DNA of 64,000 bases from Oopsacas minuta (lineage: Eukaryota > Porifera > Hexactinellida > Lyssacinosida > Leucopsacidae), in NCBI GenBank assembly GCA_024704765.1, contig JAKMXF010000297.1:248001-312000 (forward strand). Direction: 5' to 3'. The notes beneath the pieces were generated by a model that saw nothing but the letters and a program-made list of their open reading frames with translations, did not search any database and was not told the origin of the DNA. Both the position numbers and the translations under genes were made by a program. Every line of letters begins with the position of its first letter. The first letter of the stretch is position 1. Shown piece by piece: positions 55,270 to 64,000 of the stretch.

Positions 55270-57045
55270 ATGAAACAAATATTAGGAATACTATTCAGCC
55301 TTATTGCGATAGCTAACTTGGTAGTCGGTCGGGAATTATCATCATGTGAAAATCTGACAGACATAACAAGAATAAACGAGGGATACAACTATATAGAAGG
55401 TGATATTCTCATACCTTTGGAAAATTTGGATGATTTCATTACTTCAACAGATCCATACTCACCCCAGAACGCTGTAGCTAGAAACACAGCTGTCCTATGG
55501 GAAAATGGCTTGGTTCCCTATGAATTATCATCATCTCTTAGCCAGGTAGCGAGGAATGCCATAATTACCGCTATGGAATTTTACGTTAGTAGGTCGTGTA
55601 TCGAATTTGTAGTAAGAACCACTGAACCAAACTGGCTATATTTCTTCCCTGGAAGAGGTTGCTACAGTTATATCGGGAACATACAACGTGGAGGACAGGA
55701 AGTATCAATAGGTCAGGGCTGTGAGTATCCTGGGATTGTTAAACATGAAATATTCCACGCATTAGCACGATGGCACGAACAGAGTCGCCCCGATCGAGAT
55801 CAGTATATTAATATTCACCTAGACAACATTATAGATAGCCAGGAATCGAATTTCGAGAGAGTGTCATCAGATGTAGCAACTACACAAGGTCTTCCATATG
55901 ATTTCGGGTCCATTATGCATTACCGTGATACTGCATTTACTTCTAATGGTCAGAGAACTATCACGACCCTTGATCCTGCCAATCAGAATTTAATAGGTCA
56001 GCGCGACACCCTATCTGATACTGATATGGAACACGTGAATATTCTCTACTCTTGTGGTGAACGGTCTCCAATGTGGTCTGATTGGTCTGAATATTCCAGT
56101 TGTCCAGAAAATTGTAGGGATTATATGCGAAATAGAACAAGGACATGTATAGGCGGTGGCTGTCCAGGAAACTTTATAGAGTTTCTATCATGTGGTTCTG
56201 AAGCCTGTTCTACACTATCAAGCTGGGGTACATGGGGTGAGTGGACACAATGTAGTGTATCTTGTAATACAGGGTATAGATATAGGACCAGAGTTTGTCA
56301 AAATGGGAATGACTGTCCTGGACTATATTATGAAATAGACAGGACCTGTGGTAGTAATCCCTGTATCGTCGCTACCTGGAGTGAGTGGAGTGAGTATGGG
56401 TCATGCTCTCTAACTTGTGGAGGTGGAAGTATGACACGAACACGTGAATGTTCTGTAGAGAATGTATGTGTGGGTCCAACAACTCAGACAATAGCCTGTG
56501 CCACCAATCCTTGTATAGATGATGAAGAAATAATCAGTAACAGCCTGAGAGCACTCGGGTGTTTTCAGTATCTTGACACTTCTAACCTATTCTACTACAA
56601 TAACGGTACTACATTTCAACTAGACATAGAAGAAATCGCAGCTACACGCAGAGCTATAGTAAAGTGTTCCCAATCTGCTATCAGTAGAAATAGGTTATTC
56701 TTTGCTATGATAGACGGCTATTGTATGCAAGAGGGAGGTACTGATATTAGTATAAGACCATTTGTTCATACAACAGCATTGGATAGATGTTCCAATCAAG
56801 TAGGTAGCTACGATAATCAATTAGCCATGGATTTATGGTACATATACGATGTTAGCGGTATCACTGCCAGGGTTAGGAGAGATACTTTCTTGGATGGTAA
56901 TAACACCAATGTAGAAGAAATGGAAGCTGAAGCTTGTGGAATTAATATGGGTGTAGAAGGGTCAGGCAATGGAGTAGGGAATCTAGCACCAAACTTGTTA
57001 TATGCAATGATAGCTCTCCTTGTTCTACTGGTTCTACAATATTAA
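55270..57045 (+). CDS. Astacin metalloprotease with three TSP1 repeats and C-terminal anchor (copy 1)
   Basis: A 591-residue secreted or surface zinc protease. The start MKQILGILFSLIAIANLVVG is a signal peptide; an in-frame ATG at 55168 would precede it by 34 non-signal residues and is rejected. A short propeptide is followed by the astacin domain from about residue 75, with zinc site HEIFHALARWHEQSRPDRDQ and Met-turn SIMHYRD. The site has Ala where astacins normally have Gly (HExxHxxGxxH). Three thrombospondin type-1 repeats follow (WSDWSEYSSCPENC, WGTWGEWTQCSVSC, WSEWSEYGSCSLTC), then a Cys-containing C-terminal domain and a hydrophobic end LLYAMIALLVLLVLQY suggesting a GPI or tail anchor. 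The protein-coding gene is intronless and converges on copy 2. Confidence 0.93.
   Translation: MKQILGILFSLIAIANLVVGRELSSCENLTDITRINEGYNYIEGDILIPLENLDDFITSTDPYSPQNAVARNTAVLWENGLVPYELSSSLSQVARNAIITAMEFYVSRSCIEFVVRTTEPNWLYFFPGRGCYSYIGNIQRGGQEVSIGQGCEYPGIVKHEIFHALARWHEQSRPDRDQYINIHLDNIIDSQESNFERVSSDVATTQGLPYDFGSIMHYRDTAFTSNGQRTITTLDPANQNLIGQRDTLSDTDMEHVNILYSCGERSPMWSDWSEYSSCPENCRDYMRNRTRTCIGGGCPGNFIEFLSCGSEACSTLSSWGTWGEWTQCSVSCNTGYRYRTRVCQNGNDCPGLYYEIDRTCGSNPCIVATWSEWSEYGSCSLTCGGGSMTRTRECSVENVCVGPTTQTIACATNPCIDDEEIISNSLRALGCFQYLDTSNLFYYNNGTTFQLDIEEIAATRRAIVKCSQSAISRNRLFFAMIDGYCMQEGGTDISIRPFVHTTALDRCSNQVGSYDNQLAMDLWYIYDVSGITARVRRDTFLDGNNTNVEEMEAEACGINMGVEGSGNGVGNLAPNLLYAMIALLVLLVLQY
55849..56542 (+). 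repeat. Astacin homogenised tract, copy 1
   Basis: This 694-bp segment matches 58243-58936 (inverted) almost base for base. Differences I saw include t/c near 55864, t/a near 55935 and c/t near 56500. It covers the end of the astacin domain and all three TSP1 repeats. Confidence 0.9.
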
Positions 57046-57889
57046 ATATAATTGCCACACCATGGAATCATTAGTATTTTTATCTATAAACTATCTTTCT
57101 CCTTATGTAATTATTCCTTTAAAGTGGTATATGTTTTCTATCTTAACATTGTTGTTAAATACAATACCTTTCTATAAATATTTACTCCATTTTTACTTAC
57201 GAAAAGCACTACGTATTTACTTTTGGGAACCAAGTGGAAAAGGATACTATCAATAGGATGGTATATCATAATGTGTCTTCCATTACGAATATATGTGGAG
57301 ATTTACTAGTATATGTCTCACTAAATACACTCTCCTTTCTCTATGATAACTCGAAATTACATACATACTGTCGTAAACAATTACATAGTATTCGCTTGAA
57401 TAATTTTGTGTAAATTATGAGGAATTACAATTTCAACTTTTTATCATTTATATATTGGCTGAGCAGGCCCTTGGTCAATTAATATCCCTGTATCATGCAT
57501 TTCATTCATATATTATATTAGCAAGCGGGTCAATAATATGTGGACAAATACCATTATGCTATTTTAGTCTTCATTCCTCATGTAAAGAAATGGACAAAAA
57601 CCCGATTTCAACTATATATCCTACTTCATTTTATAGATCAGAATTGCTCGATATAGGCTATAATATTCCCTCGGCTCAGTACATTCGATTGGTTCTCAAT
57701 AGTGAATACCAAAGTATTGTTATTATAATTTAACAATATTCAAATACAAGATTTTGTCAGACTGTTAGAAACTATATTATAAGTATAAAATTAAAAGTAA
57801 TAATTCAGATGATAGGATTACATTGCTGAATCCTAGAGATGATGTGCAAGTATATTTTTTCTCTGTCCATTTTTTCTATAGGGGTATAA
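57046..57889. other. Intergenic between convergent astacin genes
   Basis: Holds the two 3' ends. An open frame at 57455-57733 starts with TTG and has no recognisable content. Confidence 0.55.
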
Positions 57890-59509
57890 TTATACATTAT
57901 CATCCCTTACATGGGAAATGATCTCACTCGCATCCAAAATATACCATAAATCCATAGTTAATCCATCTGCGTAGCTACCTACTTGATTGATACATCTACC
58001 CTGTGCTGTTTCAGACACGAATTCTGTAATGCCAGTATCGATACTACCTCGCTCTTGCATACAATAGCCATCTATCATGCCAAATACTATCTTATTTCTA
58101 CTGATGGCAGATTGGGCACACTTTACTATAGCTCGATGTGTAGCTGCGGTTTCTTCTATGTCCAGGTCAAATGTAGAGCCATTATTATAGTAGGTTAGAG
58201 CAGAAGTTTCAAGATACTGGAAACACCCCAGTGATATCATATTGTTACTGATTATTTCTTCATCATCTATACAAGGATTGGTGGTACAGGCTATTGTCTG
58301 AGTTGTTGGACCCACACATACATTCTCTACAGAACATTCACGTGTTCGTGTCATACTTCCACCTCCACAAGTTAGAGAGCATGACCCATACTCACTCCAC
58401 TCACTCCAGGTAGCGACGATACAGGGATTACTACCACAGGTCCTGTCTATTTCATAATATAGTCCAGGACAGTCATTCCCATTTTGACAAACTCTGGTCC
58501 TATATCTATACCCTGTATTACAAGATACACTACATTGTGTCCACTCACCCCATGTACCCCAGCTTGATAGTGTAGAACAGGCTTCAGAACCACATGATAG
58601 AAACTCTATAAAGTTTCCTGGACAGCCACCGCCTATACATGTCCTTGTTCTATTTCGCATATAATCCCTACAATTTTCTGGACAACTGGAATATTCAGAC
58701 CAATCAGACCACATTGGAGACCGTTCACCACAAGAGTAGAGAATATTCACGTGTTCCATATCAGTATCAGATAGGGTGTCGCGCTGACCTATTAAATTCT
58801 GATTGGCAGGATCAAGGGTCGTGATAGTTCTCTGACCATTAGAAGTATATGCAGTATCACGGTAATGCATAATGGACCCGAAATCATATGGAAGACCTTG
58901 TGTAGTTGCTACATCTGATGGCACTCTCTCGAAATTTATTTCCATATCTGGTATAATGTTTTCAAAATTAACTTGTATGTGGTTATCTCTATCAGGGCGG
59001 CTCTGTTCATGCCATCGCCCTAATGCATGGAATATTTCATGTGCAGCAATTCCAGGTGTTTCACAAAAACGTCCTATTGAGATCTCCTGAGCTCCAATTT
59101 GAAATCGTTTTCCAATCCAACTGGAGCAACCATTCCCGCTGATGAACTTTACCCAATCTTGTTCATTGGTCCTTTCTACAAATCTAATACATGTGTTGTC
59201 AACGAACATTTTCATAGCTTCAAAGATGGCATTCCTCGCTAATTGGCTAAGAGATGAATGGAATTCATAGGGAACCACGCCGTTATCCCATAGAGACCAT
59301 TGGAACCTAAGTACTGCGTTCTGGGGTGAGAATGGGTCTGTACCAAAATCACGTAAAGTGTCATCAGGCATTATAATATCACCTTCTATATAGTTGTATG
59401 CCTCGTTTATTTGGGTAATATCCATCTGATCCTCGCCTGCTAATCCCCGACCCATTACCAAATTTGTTATTGCAATAATGCTGAATAGTAGTGCTAGTAT
59501 TTGTTTCAT
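57890..59509 (-). CDS. Astacin metalloprotease with three TSP1 repeats, unanchored (copy 2)
   Basis: A 539-residue intronless paralogue of the gene at 55270, in opposite orientation. Signal peptide MKQILALLFSIIAITNLVMG. The zinc site is HEIFHALGRWHEQSRPDRDN with the canonical Gly, and the Met-turn is SIMHYRD. The three TSP1 repeats are nearly identical to copy 1. The C-terminal Cys domain is diverged and the protein stops after ISHVRDDNV, about 50 residues before the region equivalent to copy 1's hydrophobic tail. It is therefore expected to be a soluble secreted protease. The propeptide and N-terminal catalytic half differ clearly from copy 1. Confidence 0.93.
   Translation of the reverse strand: MKQILALLFSIIAITNLVMGRGLAGEDQMDITQINEAYNYIEGDIIMPDDTLRDFGTDPFSPQNAVLRFQWSLWDNGVVPYEFHSSLSQLARNAIFEAMKMFVDNTCIRFVERTNEQDWVKFISGNGCSSWIGKRFQIGAQEISIGRFCETPGIAAHEIFHALGRWHEQSRPDRDNHIQVNFENIIPDMEINFERVPSDVATTQGLPYDFGSIMHYRDTAYTSNGQRTITTLDPANQNLIGQRDTLSDTDMEHVNILYSCGERSPMWSDWSEYSSCPENCRDYMRNRTRTCIGGGCPGNFIEFLSCGSEACSTLSSWGTWGEWTQCSVSCNTGYRYRTRVCQNGNDCPGLYYEIDRTCGSNPCIVATWSEWSEYGSCSLTCGGGSMTRTRECSVENVCVGPTTQTIACTTNPCIDDEEIISNNMISLGCFQYLETSALTYYNNGSTFDLDIEETAATHRAIVKCAQSAISRNKIVFGMIDGYCMQERGSIDTGITEFVSETAQGRCINQVGSYADGLTMDLWYILDASEIISHVRDDNV
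58243..58936 (-). repeat. Astacin homogenised tract, copy 2
   Basis: Inverted partner of 55849-56542, same length (694 bp), with only a few substitutions and no indels seen. Confidence 0.9.
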
Positions 59510-59558
59510 ATTGTTTGAAGAGATGATTTTATTTTTGGTGTTTCAAGAGAAATTCTGA

Positions 59559-59568
59559 TATATTTATA
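59559..59568 (-). promoter_or_regulatory. TATA-box-like element upstream of astacin gene 2
   Basis: Minus-strand tataaatata 49 nt before the ATG, positionally equivalent to the element at 55210. Confidence 0.5.
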
Positions 59569-59569
59569 G

Positions 59570-60431
59570 TTCTATGCAAATACCTTAATTCCATTTTTGC
59601 TCCAAGTTGTTGGTACAAACCACTATCAATCTATAGCACTAATTTGGGTATGTAGATTTCTAAGATATATAATGTCTATTCTTTAGTGACGAACGCGAAC
59701 ACTTATTCAGTAATGATTATTGGTCATATATAATAGATAGAACACTAGAGCCCCAATTGTTGTGACGATTTAGTTCAAAATTTATACTATACAAGTTTAT
59801 TCTGAAAGTACATTGTTATGCATAACTTATCATTTGCTACTAAGTACTACGTGTATTGAATCAACATAATCAAGTAAGGTAGCCCATACAGTTACAGTAA
59901 GATTAACAGTGCCATATATAGTAGAGTAATACAATGGCCTTACCACTTGCTCCAGCTACTAGAGAATAATTATAACTTATATCACCTCTAGTACTTAATT
60001 ATTTATTACTATTACTTTCTGAAACGCGATCTATGTAAGTATTTTAGCTCTGATAGGTTTATGATTGCTTTGGGGTATGGTAAATTATTTATTAGGAACT
60101 ATTTATAATACATGGCATCGCCTCAACCGGAAGGAGATATGATCGTGTCAATATTATTCGTACAATACATATGCATTCAGCCCTCGTTAATCGAACACTG
60201 AAATATCGAAGTCGGAAATTGCCGATATATGGTCCTAAACCGTCAAAGTAACATCCGTAAATTACCTGAGATATCGAAGTAATTATTGTGACATAGTTGG
60301 TATTGCAGTCGAACCTGGTTAGATATAATTAAAGCTAGGTATACTATTAGAAACTGTTCAATTCATTATCTATTACTCAAATGTTGTAGTATATTACTAG
60401 ATAATGCAAGTATCCTAACTGGACCTTTTTA
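59570..60431. other. Intergenic, P2X promoter side
   Basis: AT-rich spacer between astacin copy 2 and the P2X gene. Sequence at about 60177-60310 (ccctcgttaatcgaac, gatatcgaagtaatt) resembles the element in EZH2 intron 1. No gene seen. Confidence 0.5.
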
Positions 60432-61881
60432 ATGAATCGTCTCAAGAGATATGGCCGTTACACTGCTGTCACAGCCTATGAGTATTTGCTAGAATATGAT
60501 ACACCTAAGTATGTACATGTACAAGATAAGTTTGCTGGTCTTTTTTTCAGATTCATTCAGTTCTGTGTGTTGTTGTTTGTTTCACTATACTTGATATGGT
60601 GGAAGACCGGTTATCAAAGAGTAGGCTATGTATCTAGTGTAACTACTTATAAACTGAAGGGAGTGAGTATGAGTGAATCTCATAATGAATTCAGTCCTGT
60701 ATCACAATTCTGGGATCCAGTAGACTACAGTATTCCGGTCAAACAGAAAGATCAGTTCATTATCCCTACTCGCTACATTTACACTCCTCGACAGACTTAT
60801 GGGTTCTGCTCTGAGAGTCCCGACTACTCAACATGTAAAACAGATGCAGATTGTATAGCTAATGTACAAGTTAGTTAGAGTCATGTGTAACTAATACAGT
60901 CAACATTCGTTAACTCGAACGAATTTCACTTCCCTTCTTTGTACTTTTAGTAATTATCTCATCTGTTAACTCGAACAGATTTCATTTCCCCTTAGGTTCG
61001 AGTTACCGAATGTTGGCTGTATGTACGTGTATTTATTGAATTTGTGATACTCCATTTAGGTACCAGCTGGAAACGGTATAATGAATGGAACATGTGACAC
61101 AAACACGAACACTTGCATTATATACAGCTGGTGTCCAGTTGAAAACGATAGTAATCACCCTGTGTATATCAGTAATTTCCTGAACTTCACTGTCCTAATA
61201 ATAAACTATATTTCATTTCCAGACTTTCCAGAAGCAACTCCATTCAGTGCACATAGGAATATTAAAGACAAGATAGATCCTACCACAGACCTGAAGTCTT
61301 GTAGATTTGATCCTAGTAACGCATCTTTACTGTACTGTCCTATTTTCTCTCTAAACACCCTCTTGACTAATCCAGATATAATTAAGGACAGAATTCCTAT
61401 GGACATAAACCATTTGATAGAGAAAGGAGGAATAGTTGACCTTAGTATACACTGGCAATGTAACTTAGATTTTTCAATTGATAACTGTAGTCCACGTTAC
61501 ACAACACAGAGACTAGATCAGAATAACGCTAGCATGTCTCCTGGTTATAACTTCAGGAAAGCAGACTATTCGTACGAAGATGAAGGTCTCACTAAATACA
61601 GATACCTGTACAAACTCTACGGGATTAAATTTAACATTGTTGTATCAGGAATTGCTAAGAAGTTTGATGTCTATCAGCTGTTTATCACTATAGGCTCTGG
61701 AATATCGTACTTTGCCCTCGCTACTATTGCAACAGATTTCTTTATACTTTGGGTGTATAGAAAGAAGAAACTCTATCGCAAGGAGAAGTACCAGCCCGTG
61801 GAGGCAGATGTTGAGGACCCTGATCTGATTACAAGATTGTTAGAGAATCAACATATAAGCTCTGAAAATAGGGAAAAATAG
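60432..61881 (+). CDS. P2X ATP-gated cation channel
   Basis: A trimeric ATP-gated cation channel subunit. Two exons (60432-60869 and 61060-61881, phase 0) give 419 residues (human P2X receptors 379-595). Cytoplasmic N-terminus with the TxK phosphorylation motif (TPK). TM1 is FRFIQFCVLLFVSLYLIWW and TM2 is YQLFITIGSGISYFALATIA. The ectodomain keeps ATP-contact Lys residues (TYKLKG), the NFR triplet (YNFRKADY) and the C-terminal Lys (YLYKLYGIKFNIVV). All ten family cysteines are present: six in the head (FCSES.. to SWCPVE), two in SCRFDP..LLYCPI and two in WQCNLDFSIDNCSP. The tail has a YRKKKLYRKEK segment near the membrane, comparable to the YxxxK retention motif. Confidence 0.96.
60897..61019. 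repeat. CAGT...CTG MITE in the P2X intron
   Basis: Starts cagtcaacattcgttaactc and ends gttcgagttaccgaatgttggctg with TA on both sides. It fills most of the 190-bp intron. A related copy is at 34483-34547. Confidence 0.8.
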
Positions 61882-62017
61882 TCACTTCTCTGATTTTCTA
61901 TTTTATCAAATTGTTGAATGCCTTTTCTTGTTCTTAAGATTAATTCCATGTTATGGTTTGACACATGGTATGTATCATAATTCTTATTTTTTGCACTACT
62001 ATATAGACCTCCGGTAA

Positions 62018-62092
62018 CAGTTCCCAACCTTTTTCACATGTGGACGCCTTATACCAATTTAACACATTCTGTGGACCCCAGGTTGGGAACCG
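62018..62092. mobile_element. Short hAT-type MITE remnant
   Basis: cagttcccaacctttttcac ... ccccaggttgggaaccg. It shares the interior ccaatttaacacatt.tgtgga with the element at 20686, so it is a deleted member of that family. No clean target duplication. Confidence 0.65.
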
Positions 62093-62181
62093 TAACATAG
62101 ACTGTACTCACTGTAGTGATATTAAATACTTCTATTTACATAATTTTACTAACACAATACATGCGCTCTGTACTAAATTAG

Positions 62182-62517
62182 ATGCCCAAGAAGCATAGCC
62201 ATTATAGAGAGAGAAACTCTTCTCGCTCTCGCTCCAAATCTCCCTTAAGTTCCCATTATAAGACTAAACGAAGTAAGAGAAGGAGTAGGAGTCGTTCTAG
62301 ATCAGATTCCATTAGTCCAGCCAGGTAATATTCAGATTATTGTATACTTATTAGCGAATAATACACACTATTCACTATTGTCTACGTATTTTATATCTAG
62401 AGATAGAGATAGAAAAGAAAAGAAGTATTCATCACGAAGACGATCTCCAGAAAAATCATCATCTAAATATTCTGACAAATATTGTCCCACTTGTAAGAAT
62501 CCCATTTCAATAGCTAG
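62182..62517 (+). CDS. N-terminal exons of an RS-rich protein (incomplete)
   Basis: Exon 1 (62182-62324) starts MPKKHSHYRERNSSRSRSK and is almost entirely Arg/Ser repeats. A phase-2 intron (62325-62400) leads to exon 2 (62401-62517), RDRDRKEKKYSSRRRSPEKS then KYCPTCKNPISIA, ending in phase 2 at AG|GTAGGT. The CPTC pair could begin a zinc-binding module. RS domains are typical of splicing factors. The remaining exons were not found between here and the window end, so the family is undetermined; the gene may continue beyond 64000. Confidence 0.55.
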
Positions 62518-62677
62518 GTAGGTTGTATAATCATTTATTACTAGCATAAGAATTATATTTTTTTCGTTATATCCTCTTATAAACATTTCAACACTTTATC
62601 CACGTCGTCATTATGCCATATACCATTGCCTTCTCTTTATAAAGCCTACCATCAGATGTATCCGATGTATAGTAGTA

Positions 62678-63506
62678 TAGTGGAGTCTCCCAAAAACGGA
62701 CACTCCGAGAAGCGGACAACCCCCTACAACGAACAAACCTCGTGACACGGATTGAATTTGCCAAGCATGTAATACTTAAGCAGTCTCCGAGGAGCGGACA
62801 ACTCCGAATTCCGAACAACGGATAGGGAACTGGCCCCGAATGGTGTGTTTTAATGCAAAATTATCTCCCAAGAAAGAACAACCAGAAACTGCAACCAATA
62901 ATTTCATAGATATCACAAAATTTACATAATAATATGAGTGCTATACAAGTCCCATGTCTTTCAACTCTTTCAACAATTCTTTTAGCTTGTCAATGTAAAC
63001 TTTGGGTCCATAAAGGCGGTACACACATGGGATTTCTAGTCTGTAACCTGCTCCTCTGTTTTCTTTCTCTCCCGTAACCTCAGCAAATCCTTTATTTACT
63101 TCTCTTCTCAAGAATTGTGAAAGTCGAGGATGTTTTGAAGTAGCTATGAGCATTGGCACCACAATAGATACTGTGTAGCTAGTCTGCAAGTGTCAACCAG
63201 TAGACAAAGTTATCTTCCTGACTTATTTCCGCACCCATTATACTATATCTAGAGTATAAAGCAATGTCAATATGCTTACATTACTCATCAAGTCATCACT
63301 CAATATTATATTAATTCTTGTCACAGTATAATAAACTTGTGACTTCTCTCGTAACTATTCAACTTTAATACATGTAAAACTGCATTCAAAATGGTACATA
63401 TTAGGTGTTTTTATAAAAAGATGGACCAGCCTCCGAGAAGCGGACAATTCTCTACAACGGAAATAAGCCATGTCACCAACGTGTCCGTTATTCGGAGACT
63501 CCACTG
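62678..63506. mobile_element. Inverted CAGTGGAGTCTCC arms flanking a small reading frame
   Basis: The left end reads tagtggagtctcccaaaaac with gagaagcggacaac; the right end reverse complements to cagtggagtctccgaataac, with gtccgcttctcggaggct further in. TA flanks both ends (62676-62677 and 63507-63508). It is either one ~830-bp composite element or two facing elements. Confidence 0.6.
62941..63238 (-). pseudogene. Unidentified ~98-residue reading frame interrupted by a one-base shift
   Basis: From ATG 63238 the frame reads MGAEISQEDNFVYWLTLAD then meets TAG (GCA GAC TAG C). Dropping one base there continues directly into the frame that runs from about 63183 to the stop at 62941: SYTVSIVVPMLIATSKHPRL, then LSQFLRREVNKGF, GYRLEIPCVYRLYGPKVYID and KLKELLKELKDMGLV. 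The composition is protein-like on both sides. An intron cannot explain the join, because the only GT-AG choices are far too short. It may be a pseudogene, a sequencing error, a programmed +1 shift, or a last exon whose upstream exons I missed (CTTGCAG at 63184 is a fair acceptor). Family not recognised. Confidence 0.4.
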
Positions 63507-63603
63507 TATATGATAGAGACGCATGCATTAGTCAGAATTTTGGTGTTGTCACTGGCCAGAATAGTTTTAGTACTGTTCAGACTGTTTTCAGAAGTTTATA
63601 AGT

Positions 63604-63861
63604 CGAAAACCCTAAATGATATAACAAAACTCACCGATTTATAGAATATACCCGATTTCCCACACCCTTATAGTATATTTTGATATGATATCTACAATGA
63701 TTATAGCATAGTCATCAATAATGCCATATATGGTAATTGATTGCGTCATTATCATAGGACGTAGTACATATCATTTCAAAATGCACTATAAGGGTATGAG
63801 AAATTCAGTATATACTATAAATAGACAATAGTGAGTTTTGTTACTTCATTGAGGGTTTTCG
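63604..63861. repeat. 258-bp element with ~90-bp inverted arms
   Basis: Starts cgaaaaccctaaatga, and the right end reverse complements to cgaaaaccctcaatga. The arms share aacaaaactcac, ttatag..tata, and acccttatagt. No coding capacity, no clear target duplication. A likely MITE of another family. Confidence 0.75.
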
Positions 63862-64000
63862 CCTTTTAAATGGATGTTGCCAAATTATTACCATCCATGG
63901 TCACTATTATAACTCAAGATTAACTTTATGACAAATATTTATGTTTTACGAAAGAAGCTATACATCATTTCCTACATTAATTTTGAAATCCTTTTCATTA

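Larger units (their letters stand above)
62518..64000. other. Right-end region with two inverted-repeat structures
   Basis: After the RS exons no downstream exon was recognised. The stretch contains the arms at 62678-63506, a small minus-strand reading frame between them, and a 258-bp inverted repeat at 63604-63861. Confidence 0.5.

Noticed and set aside
55961-56146. Antisense frame that appears in both astacin genes (55961-56146 and 58639-58824)
   Set aside because: Its perfect conservation follows from the homogenised tract, not from coding function on that strand.
57455-57733. 92-codon frame between the astacin genes
   Set aside because: Starts with TTG rather than ATG and shows no recognisable protein features.
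1-64000. tRNA, rRNA or CRISPR-like structures
   Set aside because: No cloverleaf with a credible anticodon arm, no rRNA core sequence and no spacer-repeat array was noticed by eye; a covariance-model search would be the proper test.
1-64000. Bacterial-type operon or defence island
   Set aside because: The same-strand runs of genes have separate introns, UTR-sized gaps and eukaryotic products; nothing suggests polycistronic transcription.

Overview
The window is AT-rich nuclear DNA from an animal. Genes have spliceosomal GT-AG introns of about 55 bp to 1.6 kb and lie close together on both strands. The gene set is metazoan: astacin-thrombospondin proteases, a P2X receptor, a bHLH-PAS factor, EZH2 and ciliary/centrosomal proteins. 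Compact housekeeping genes, many single-exon genes and dense short inverted-repeat transposons suggest an early-branching animal, most likely a sponge. That placement is inference; nothing here names the species.

1-14.5 kb is almost all minus strand: RAB3GAP2 (runs off the left edge), the proteasome lid subunit PSMD11/Rpn6, NIP7, 5-hydroxyisourate hydrolase, ZFPL1, an eight-exon ankyrin-repeat/IQ/coiled-coil protein (inversin-like), and a short RAP1/TERF2IP-like C-terminal-domain protein. 14.5-17.9 kb is gene-poor and holds a ~1 kb inverted-repeat element with a 10-nt-period minisatellite.

17.9-33.2 kb is mostly plus strand: a C2H2 zinc-finger gene with BLOC1S2 nested antisense in its first intron, an unidentified small membrane protein, monoacylglycerol lipase, EZH2 (six exons), LRR1, the dynein light chain DYNLT2B, a cytosolic sulfotransferase, uracil-DNA glycosylase and MLST8. 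33.4-49.1 kb holds a minus-strand PH-domain adaptor-like gene, CINP, a DHHC palmitoyltransferase, an eleven-exon gene joining RapGAP, BTB/POZ and BACK domains (with an antisense multi-pass membrane gene inside an intron), a sorcin-like penta-EF-hand protein and a bHLH-PAS factor. 49.8-64 kb holds CCDC81, a large gene-free stretch, two convergent astacin-TSP1 metalloprotease paralogues sharing a nearly identical 694-bp tract, a P2X receptor, the start of an RS-rich gene, and an unidentified small minus-strand reading frame with a frameshift between inverted repeats.

The genes do not form one pathway. They cover protein turnover (PSMD11, LRR1), ribosome assembly (NIP7), genome maintenance (UNG, CINP, RAP1-like, EZH2), vesicle traffic (RAB3GAP2, ZFPL1, BLOC1S2) and cilia/centrosome (DYNLT2B, CCDC81, possibly the ankyrin protein). 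The most unusual points are the RapGAP-BTB-BACK fusion, the gene-converted astacin pair, nested antisense genes, and at least a dozen short elements with CAGT...ACTG ends at TA sites, many of them in introns. Exon models were built by hand from splice sites and reading-frame continuity, without transcript evidence.
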